DNA from: Hippophae tibetana
Taxonomy: Eukaryota > Streptophyta > Magnoliopsida > Rosales > Elaeagnaceae
Length of the DNA stretch: 64,000 bases
Direction of reading: 5' to 3'
Assembly (NCBI GenBank): GCA_037013495.1
Contig: CM072806.1
Location: 27,344,001 to 27,408,000 of the forward strand
Shown here: one piece after another, positions 1 to 10,400 of the stretch
Layout: each line of letters opens with the position of its first letter
Numbering within the stretch: the first letter of the stretch is position 1
Notes under the pieces: model-generated
The model's database searches: none
What the model saw: only the letters and a program-made list of their open reading frames with translations
Told to the model about the DNA's origin: nothing
Made by a program: the position numbers and the translations under genes

Positions 1-966
1 AAAACAAGTCACAATTGTAAGACTAAAGGATTGGTTTTTCCAGACCTAAGGAAACAAGTTCTTCAGTCTTAACAAGGCCAAAGAAAATATGAAGCACCTT
101 GACTTCATGAACTACATAAACGGGGGATTATCTGCATCTAGTGAACTACTATACTAACCAGAAAGACAAATGTATGTCTCACTAAGCTGGTAAGTGCTAT
201 CAATGCAAAATCAGTGAGCAACTTGTCTCACTTCAAAGATCAAACAATTGTCTCTTCTAAGGACCTCCATTGATTCTTAGGACGGAAAATATCACCCAAT
301 GATTACAACAAACTACTGTTTCGATCTAATTGTATATTTTTTCTTTTAATGATACAAAAGTTGCTTTGAGAACTCTTCTTATTTAGCCTGCAAAGTACTT
401 AATGGCTTAATGCCACTGGACAACCCTCACGGCCCCTAAGCCAGAAAATAAAAACAAACTAAGCACCTGAAGAGACCACCACTCAGTCACAGCCCCCCAT
501 TTTGAAACAATTTGGTAACAAGTGAGAATAAAAAATTTAAATATGAGATTGCAGATGAATGGAACTTTCCCAGTTCCTAATGCAGCATGATAAAAGCATT
601 GGTGGGTTAGTCTTTACAATATATTCCTCAATCTTGTATCCAACAAGAATGACCCAATTAACATAAATGAAAACAATGAAAAAAGAGACCTAGAAATTTG
701 ATTCTTTGTCTTAGATGGCTCCTTGCAGTGTGAAAGAATTTTGTTAGAAGAAAAAAAAATCATATGACCAAACACTATTCCATAAAAATCATATGATCAA
801 ACCTATAGTCCTTTTATTTTAGCAAAATTCACCCTAGAGTCCCAATTTCACACCCAAGGGGGCCTTTAAGCAAATACCCTAGAAATGTCTGCTTTGAAAC
901 CACCATTTTCACATAATTTAACAGGAAAAAGAAAAAGAAGGGCAGGCGAATAAGAATAAAGAGTAC
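1..966 (-). other. Intron 1 (partial) of the BABAM1-like gene
   Basis: This stretch follows, in minus-strand direction, the donor at 966-965 of the BABAM1-like first exon. I read the minus strand for the next part of the VWA-like domain and found no convincing coding block, so the second exon probably lies beyond position 1. The sequence is unremarkable and AT-rich, with short A runs near 750-760. Confidence 0.5.
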
Positions 967-1227
967 CCAGGAAGCGGATTTTCCCAGAACGGCGAAGGAA
1001 AATCGGTTATCGGGATTTATGGTGAGCTTGGCGTTGATGAATAGAAGAATAGCTTGCTTGATGGAGTCCAAGCGAGTGACGGGTCGACCATTTGGACCCG
1101 TGATTTTCATTTCACAGAGGGACTCAGGATCATTATCAATGCAGAAGATTATGTCCTCGTTGCTAATACGTGATGGTCTCAGTGAGTACCTGCTCGCTTC
1201 TGAGCTCTCTCCTTCTATTCCCTCCAT
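967..1227 (-). CDS. BABAM1: BRISC/BRCA1-A complex member 1-like protein, first coding exon (gene continues off the left edge)
   Basis: The exon encodes 87 residues from the ATG at 1227-1225. After a short polar leader (MEGIEGESSEASRYSL) come the blocks EDIIFCIDNDPES, GRPVTRLDSIKQAILLFINA and RFSFAVLGKSASW, which match the start of the VWA-like domain of plant MERIT40/BABAM1 proteins. That family scaffolds the BRISC and BRCA1-A K63-specific deubiquitinase complexes with BRCC36-type subunits. The frame runs past the exon into low-complexity sequence, but TGG is followed by GTACTC, a plausible donor, exactly where similarity stops. The start codon abuts a (TC)10 repeat lying in the 5' leader. 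Only about a third of the expected protein is visible. Family assignment is by recalled similarity, not by search. Confidence 0.75.
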
Positions 1228-1449
1228 CTCTCTCTCTCTCTCTCTCGAACGACACTACATTTGGTAAAGTATGGTTTAACTGTGTCGTTTAAAGCAGACA
1301 ACAAGACCTGAAAGTGACAGACGGTGCGTTTTACTTTTGGGGGTACCTATATATGAATACGCTGTAAAATTTCTATTTGCTTCCATTTTCTTCCTCTTAC
1401 CCAAGAAAACAAAAAACAATTGTTGCCAAAGCGGCGAATCGACACGGAG
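1228..1449. promoter_or_regulatory. Putative bidirectional promoter between the BABAM1-like and PITH genes
   Basis: Only 222 bp separate the two divergent start codons, so both core promoters and 5' leaders must overlap or abut unless one transcript starts inside the other gene. A TATATAT motif at 1348-1354 is about 95 bp upstream of the PITH ATG and could be its TATA box. The (TC)10 tract at 1227-1246 reads as a GA repeat in the leader of the minus-strand gene, a common plant core-promoter feature. No experimental start sites are known to me. Confidence 0.6.
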
Positions 1450-4400
1450 ATGGCTTGTTGTCATGATCATAGTTGCGAAGATAATGATTGTTCCTCTGAT
1501 TGGTCTCTTTACAAGCACATAGATCTCTCCAAGGTCCTGTTAATGCTTTGCCTTTGCATTATTCTTTACTTTCCATCTAGTTATTAGTTTAGAAATTTAT
1601 CTAATTAAATTTAGCTCTGCTAATTTTAGTTCACTTTCAATGTCTTGAGTCAGTATTTTCTCGTCTTTGATGTGGTAATTAGTTTGAAAACCTAACCTGG
1701 GAGTATCTAACTCATTATTGCTCTTTTGCCGACATATGTTATTCTTTTGTTGAATCAAAAATGACCTACTTGATGTAGAAATTTTCGTTGAATCAAATAT
1801 ATTGTAAAACTCGAACTTCTTAATTTCTGATTATGTTGTAGTCAAGTTGCGGCTATAATAAAGTGGTTGGGAAGCTAAGTTCCTTTTACTAACATATAGG
1901 TCCTGTGTCATTCGTACATATACAATTTTAGATTTTTAGGTCGTGTTTTCTTTAGGTTTTATAATCTTCTTTGTGGCAATTTGAAGAGGATACAATTGGG
2001 GTGGATCTATGTAGGTGACGGGAGGAGCGGGCGCTGCCCCTATTAACTCGTGATATATAGAAAATATTACATGAATAAAATGGGACAGCCCCTGAATTTC
2101 AATTTTTAGGCTTTTATTATTCAAGATATTATTACAAACGAGATACTTTCACTGAAATAAGATGCACATAGCCCCTTTTCATATGATAAAAATATTTACT
2201 TTAAAAATGCATATGTATTATTTTGAAAATATTTACTTTTTTGATTATTAATTAATTTTTCCAGATTAATAGCTCTTACATTCTTCATAACCTACACTCA
2301 CTCTTTATTATTATTATTATTTTGCTACAACTATTTTTTGTAAAAATTATATAAATTGAAAATCAATGAATGCTATTATTTACTATTTATGCTAAAGTAC
2401 CAAATTTATGAATAATGCTAAATTGCATGTCTCAATATGCTAAATAATTTTTTTAACGAAGGTTGTAGGCAACATACACCAATAGATGTACCGATACATC
2501 CCAACTAGATTTTTATCGCATCAGCACTCTTATCATGTAGACTTTCATTCATAAATCTTATTAAATATTAAATAAATAAAAACCAATAAAGTGAGTTCAT
2601 ACAGAGTAATCCTTTGTAGAACCTATATCTAGGTCTACTATTAGCATAAAAATAAATGAAGGCACTTGCGAATAATGGGGTATCCCACTATTATGACGCA
2701 GTACAAATATTAGAAACCCTAGAAGTTATACTATCAATTACAACATTGTCCTATCTGTGGACATGAGAACAGTGAAACTCCACGTGAGATACCTTTTCTA
2801 AGCAATCAACCCATGTTGCATGCCATCTCAATGGAACAAAAAGTGATATGATATGAAACAGTGTCACAACATAAGTGGAATCAGACTCCAACTAAAGCTT
2901 CTGCTATCCAAAAGTGTTGGCATACGTTGTATGAATTGCTTGTAAGCTCTACCTCGAAAGTGGGTGAAACATTGAGTGGGATACAAAACAACCTTTCACT
3001 TAGGATTGAGAAGTCCTAAACAACCCTACACGGCTAGCCAACCTCGATGACCCAAATACAACATCATTTATGTTGACTTTTAGCCAGCTCAAAAGGCAAA
3101 GCTTACCAAATAACCTCTATAATATTGGAAGCTTATCGTGGAATGCCCTATACATGTAGATGGTTGAAGAATTATAGATTGTCAATTGTATTTCTCATGG
3201 TCCCATGTTGTGACCTGCTAGCCTCCCAAATGAACTGCCAAACTGTGAAAATTACAGAGCTTAATGAAGCCTGTTTGTCTTTATAATAATAATAATTTTT
3301 GGTTGTCTAAATAATCCAGATTGACGGAAATAATCTTTACTTTCCATAAATTACGAACTTGTTGCCCAAAATCGATCGCCATGCCATTTGTTCGTAGATC
3401 AAGAATAATGGAGTCTGTGTGAGGTTTTCTATTGAAGTAGGAGCCTAAAAGATCCTAGAATACACCTACAAAATGACAACTTAAAAAAAAGTGAAAGTTT
3501 CCTCAGCTAAACTGTATAGGGAAAATTTAAAGAGGAAAAAGTATCCTCTCTTTTTAGGTTGATAGTCAGTAGAGAGCTTGCTTTCGATGGCATACTAGAA
3601 TTAAATGGACCTAAAAGGCAGTATGAAAGATGCCTAGATGGCCCTGTTCTAACTCTTAATCTCCCCAACTGTTCGTAAAGTCATATGCCTCACTGGTTGT
3701 AACCACTCTTTTAATTGTACGAGTCCGAACATGTGTGTCAGTATTGACCTTGACCACTACCAAATAAATCTCCAAAGCAATATCATAAAGTGGATCCTTG
3801 AAAGACTAAGGGAGGTACTGACCTTGACCACTACCAAATAAATCTCCAAAGCAATATCATAAAGTGGATCCTTGAAAGACTAATGGAGGTGCCACCTATC
3901 TGTTTGCAAGTAGTCCACAACTAACACATTCATTTGTGGATCAGCAATTGAGTTGGTTACCCTATCAATGAAGGGGGTGCCCAGCTAGTCATTTGTTCAA
4001 AACCTCACTGAAGAGTCCTTGCCAACTAATCATTTGGACTTCTTCAATAGAGCCAAATAATGGGGTTACGGCCAAACCAAAAACGGACGTAATAGTTGCA
4101 TGGAAAGACCTTTCTATCCAAGTAGCATCTACACAAGTATGACAAATTGATAGAGTTCACTGTGATAATCCTCCAAGAAAACTCGCAACATGACATCATT
4201 TAAGAGGTTGAGGTCTCACAACCTAAGACCCCTTCCTCCATAGGGCGACAATAATCCTTCCAAACTACTTAAACCAATTTGAGTTTCTTTTTTCTTTTGG
4301 GGACCAAAAAAAATCATGAATAACTTTCTAGAATTGATTTTAGCCATCTATAAATTTAAAAGGAGTGAAGGAACATGCTCTGAATCATTGCAACTACCAA

Positions 4401-7400
4401 ACATCTGCATCCTATCAGGGACAGAGTGAGCCTTCCGCACGACTCAATCTTGGTATTGACCTTATCAGCTAAACCTTGAAATCAACACCTTCTTGGTGCC
4501 CTCAAAATAAGGTGACTCCCAAGTAGAACATAGGGGCACCCCCAGTGCGCATACCAGTAATATCCCAAAATGGTGAAACACTTCTTGGGGTAACTCTCGC
4601 ATCAAAGTAAATGAATGATTTATCCAAATTTACTAACTCTCTCGATAAGTGATCATATAATTGAAAAGCCACAAAGAAAATCCTAAGATTTGAAGGACAA
4701 GCCTGATCAAAAATGAGTAGATCATTAGTATATAAAAAGTAAGTGCTACAGTGCCCATAGGTGAAGAGATTGGTAGAAATTTATAGTTATCGACCAAAGA
4801 TAAAAAGAAATTTATGAAGAAAGTCCTTTGTAGTACAAAATAAAAGCGGCAATAAAGGGTCTCATTGCTGCACTCCTAATGCCTCTGGGAGAATCATTTA
4901 CCAGGATTGAGATTCTTGCTAAAATAAAAAGATCTCAAATTCAACACAAAAGAATAGCATCAAAACCAAAGCATTGCATCACCCTCAAGATAAATTCTCA
5001 CCGCATGGTGTCAAAAGCTTTACGAAAATCAATTTTAAGAGCAACATAGCTACTACAATTAGAGTTACATTGTGTTGAAGCACTCATATGCCCTAGTCAT
5101 ACAATCACCAATGTTGCGGCTCAGTATAAAACCAAATTGGTTTGGAAGAAAGAATGTGTGACCATATACCCTCTAGACCGACAATAATCTTTGTAATTAG
5201 TTTAAAAATAAAGTTACCCAAAGCAACGGGTCTATATTATACGACTATACTCGCTTGTGAATACTTTGGTATAAATATCAAGAATTTTGAATTCAAACCC
5301 GGATGCATCTTAGCAATCTTAAAGTAGTTTTGAATAGTGTTGATTACATCAATACCAACAATGTTACAACAATTTTGAAAGAATTTACTAGTGAAACTAT
5401 TCGATCTAGGAGCACTAAGTGGGTCTATAACAAAAACAGTGATGCAAATCTCTATCGTTAATGGTGCCCTCATAAGCTTTGTTACCTTCCACTATTACTA
5501 AGGAGGGTCATGTTTATTCCCAACTTGAGTAGAGAAAAACTATTATCCCAAAATATGAGCAACATTTTTTTCTGAATCATGAGTAAGCTCTCCATTTATC
5601 TCTAAATGAGTTAGTAGTTTTTAAGTCTTTAAAGGCTGAATAAGCAAGTGGTAGAAATTAGTGATCTGTTTCTATCTTTCGGCCATCAAGTAAGATCTTC
5701 TCCCTCGTAAACATGTTCTGTAGGTGTAGTGTAACAATCTATCCAAATATGCATCATCGTTATATTTTTTTTAATGTAGCAAGAGTGACTTTTCCTACTT
5801 CAATGTTTCGATCCAAATTACCAAAAATCTCTTATTCCAAACTTTGAGTGCAAATTTGAGAGCCTTGAGCTTCCCAATTAGGACTACCGTTGGACTATTA
5901 ATGATAGGAGTCAACCAAATGGTACTTACCAAGTCTAAAATATTAGGCTGATCAATTCACATAACAAGAAACCAAAAAGGTCTAGGTCCCCTAGGCCTAG
6001 CAAAACTAGCAAAAAGCAATAACAGATACCCTACGAATTATCTGCTAACTTTTTGAAATACATTACTGTGTATAAAACTAATAGAAAAGTGTCATGTCAA
6101 GCCGTGCAACATCACAACCAGGCTAGTAAGAGTTACTCCAAATATATACTCGAACTTTTTTAACTCAACAAATTCAGTTCCTTATATTTTAATTTGATTA
6201 ATTTAGTGTTCATCTTTTTATCTTGACCAATTTGGTATGTCATTATTATTTGACAATCAAGTAACTTTTGTTGGTAAAAGTTAACATAAAAGATCACTAC
6301 CAATGCACATATTTCTTATTCTTATTTGACAATCAAGTAACTTTTGTTGGTAAAAATTAACAAAAAAAATCACTACCAATGCACATATTTCGTTGATGGT
6401 TATAGTAAAACAAATGAAAGTGCATTGCATGTGGCATTTTCTTTTAATTTTCTCTAATAATAATTCACTAAAATGACATGATTAGTCAAATTAAAAAAAA
6501 ATATATCAAATTGATCATGTTAAAAGATACAGCATTAAATTGTTCGAATAAAAAAAGATGGAGAATCAAATTGATCAAATTAAAAGGTAAGAGGCTGGAG
6601 TGTTAAAAATTTGGGTACCAAATTGATTGTTCGATATAGAGCTCCTTCCTAACTTAATATCCTGCATCCTTCCTAACTTAATATCCTGCATCCGCCACTT
6701 GAGATAGTGATGAAAATTTGCTCTTATGTTGTTTGTGATTAATATATCAGTGAACATTCTTGGGGATTTGTCATATCTTCCTTGTTCTATTTGTTAGGTA
6801 TCTGCATTAAACGAGGCTATTCAGGGAAGTGTAAAGTCAGTTTTTAAATCTTGGGAGCAACGGCTGGATTTTTCAGGGGTAACTAGCGCTTCTTCCATGT
6901 TTGTTTGTGTTGCCACACCCATGATGAATTTTTCGTTCCGTGTTTGTTTGTGTTGCCACACCCATGATGAATTTTTCGTTCCATGTTTGTTTGTGTTGCC
7001 ACACCCATGATAAATTTTTCTTTATTAAGGTAAAGTTTATATTTCGGTTTGAACTTTGAGATTAATTTCTTGGGACCTCAGTTTGTCTGATTGGAGGTTT
7101 CACTGAGTTTGTTAGATTTCTTTTCAATAAAACATGTATATGGATAATTTATCAAAACCTGACGGGTGTCTGATGATTCTCAGATGTTCGCATTAGGTAT
7201 GTTCCTTTATATTATCTTAGCAGCATTTTATTTCGGATTCATTCACCCCTATAAAGTAAAGAATTGTCTCTTTTACTACATGTCTCTGCTCTACTCCAAG
7301 TTAGATAGAGGCTGTTGAGAATATAAAAATGTAGAGCAAGAATTAGAGAAGTAAGTAAATCTATTATTAATTCATGGTTCCATGAGAGATCATATCTAAT

Positions 7401-10400
7401 CTCTTATTTATAGGCTTTCAAACCTAATAAGACTTGGATTCTGGATAATAATAATAAAAGACTAAATTTTATCTCTAAGATAAATATAAATCCTATCTAT
7501 TAGATAGTTATTATATCTATAGTTAATTATTATCTCCAACACTGCCCTGAAGCTGGACATAGATAATATCTTTGTTCAGCTTGGATGGACTATTACAAAA
7601 GACACAAAATGAAACTTAAGATCCTAAACAATATCTAACGACATGAGTGCACCGCCACATAGTTGTATTGAATTTGAGAAAATTCGCTTGTAGTTGAAGT
7701 TGAATGCAATAAGCACATGATTAGTAGTTTGTTCATTAGTATTTTTTTGTTGAGGACAATCACTCATAAACAATAGTATTAGTCACAAACAATTGATAAT
7801 TGATAACTATGGGCCTAGAGACGGAGTATGACCCAAAGAGTTATCAAAGAGTAGTAAAGACTAAAAAGTTCTCGGGGTTGAAAGATAGAGGAAGTTAACT
7901 CGCATATAACCGAACAATAATAACTCAATTTTTTTTATTCGTGCACAGTCAAAACCCAATTTTTATGGGCACAAATAGAGTAAAAATGTGACAAAAATAA
8001 ACTCTTATTAGAACAAATGCTTCATTCAACAATGAAATACCAAGAGTGAGAGTGAGACAACCCGATGAAGACTTAATATTTGTAATATTATTAGGAGATT
8101 TTTTTTAACCATTGAGTTAAGATTGAAGGATACTGCTAAGTTACACCTAGACCTAACACATATTTTTTGGAGCTGCAAGATTGATCTAAATCAAACAAAG
8201 AGGAACAAGGATAAATATCCAACTAGTACCAAACAAATTGAACGGAGACTTGAGGGTGATTATGCATATTCCAAATACGTCATATGATGGAATCACCAAC
8301 CTTTTTTTGACAAATCAAATCTTAGAGACAATGGATATATTTTCCACGAGCCCCTTGTTTGCATACGGCATTGCTTAAAAGGAGAACAATGACTGTAGGA
8401 GAAGCTGCCATATGAGGAGTGGCTTACACGAATTGAGTGATGTGTAGTTTTTCTTTGCCGATGTCAACTAGAACTATGTTTGATAGAGATGTGGTGCCGT
8501 GAGTGTTAATATTTTTGCTTTTTGGAAAAGGGACCAATATGACTCATGAGGGAGTGAGGATAGTTACGATTGAACACCACTCTAATACCATGTATTAATA
8601 TAAAGTAGGTTATGCGGGAACGAATATTAAGAAATCAAAATGAATTGAGAGGAGAACTAGAAACAAAGAGAGGCATTTTAATTCTTATTCTTATTCATTA
8701 ATAATAGATTACATCTATAAATAATATTTATAGGAATAATAAAACCTAAAATCCTAATCTTAGTTGGACTCATAATACGACTCCTTTACTATTAAGGAAA
8801 CATAATATGTAATTATCTAATATTATAATTCTTATAGTTTCAAACACTAATAAGGAAATTAAATAATCAATATCTAATGTTCCAATTGAAACTTTATGCC
8901 AGTGTTCTTTCCTTTTCTAGGCAGTGGTTGTAATATGATCTGATTGGTTATTTTTAGAAGTTTTCTAAAACTTAATTCCTTAGGGAGGGGTGCAGATAGG
9001 CTGCTCATAATTTTTCTAGTGGCAATAAGAAATTATCTTACCTTATCATCAGTGTGGTTTTCCACAGAAATCATGTGCAAGATTCCAGTTTTGGCATATC
9101 TTATTTTCCATTGTTTTAAAATTCCCATATATTTCTGTTGACATTTGATCTGCATGGCCAAAAAAAGTTTTACTCAGCAAGATAGTATTAATAGGCATAT
9201 CGAGCCTCATTTTGGTCTTGTCTTTTGCGGCAGGATCATTTGGAAAGCAATGAGGGTGATCCTGAATTACTTATTTTTATCCCGTAAGTGCCTGCTTTTC
9301 TCAACTGAAACTGTCAATATTTGCAGTTCTTCATTTATTTATTTCTAATACATGTCTCCAACTTCACATGCAATTCTTTAATTTTAAAATTATAAGTATT
9401 TTCATGATTTGGTTTATATGCATAAGCATGATATTTGAGGGGCCAATCTGAGATTGCATTTCAAAGTTCTCCTAATCTTCAACATTCTAGATATATCAAC
9501 CGAAGTTCCATTCATGTTATTACATATGGTTTTGCTTGCTGGATGGGTTATCATTCTTTTTTCTTATTCCTTCTAAAACTAAGATCCCTCCCATGATGAT
9601 ACAAGACGGTTAATCCGTCCGCTTACAGCGGGGCAGGATCCACTCCATGTGACACGAGATTCTCCGCTTTAGTCCATAACTGCAAGTTCAACGGGCTCAC
9701 GATCATGACTTGAGAATTCAGCAGGACCTCACGACTTTGCTTCTAGGGACAAACCCCAAAACGCGTCATGTCATTTAGAGAGTGCTCACCCCTTATAAAC
9801 ACATCACCACTTACCTTCCTAAGCAATGTGGGACATGGCACACTGCATCATACACTCTTACTTAGGGAGTTACGTCCTCATAAGAACGTAAACCCACATG
9901 ATGTAGTAGGGTCATGGTTCTAATACAGAACGGTTAATCTATGCACTTACAATGGGGTGAGACCCACTCCGCGTGGCACGAGTTGTCTACTTTGGTCCAT
10001 AACTGCAAGTTCAGCAGGTCTACTGCCATGACTTGACAGTTCAGCTGGACCTCACGACTTTATTTCTAGGGAGAAATCCCTAAACGCGTCATACCATTTA
10101 GATAGTGCTCACCTATTATAATCACATTACCACTTACCTTCATAAGCAATGTGGGATATGTGCAGGCACATTGCATCAGTTTGTTTCGTAACATAAATAC
10201 GAGGACTTCTTGTCAAAGAATGTTCTCCCCTAAGTGGGGATGTGCTTATAAGCCAAACAAGAATATTGTCAAGATCTTAAGCCAATATGCTATTGCTGTG
10301 ATTCCATTTCATTTGACTTCAAATCCAAGGATATGTTAACATAGAGGCAAGGTGGCTCATAAACACAAGATATCTTCTGTGACTGTCCAACAATAGCATG

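Noticed and set aside
2735..2800. Plus-strand CPICGHENSET, resembling a zinc-binding motif
   Set aside because: It lies inside the antisense LINE and is isolated; coincidence in the opposite strand is more likely.
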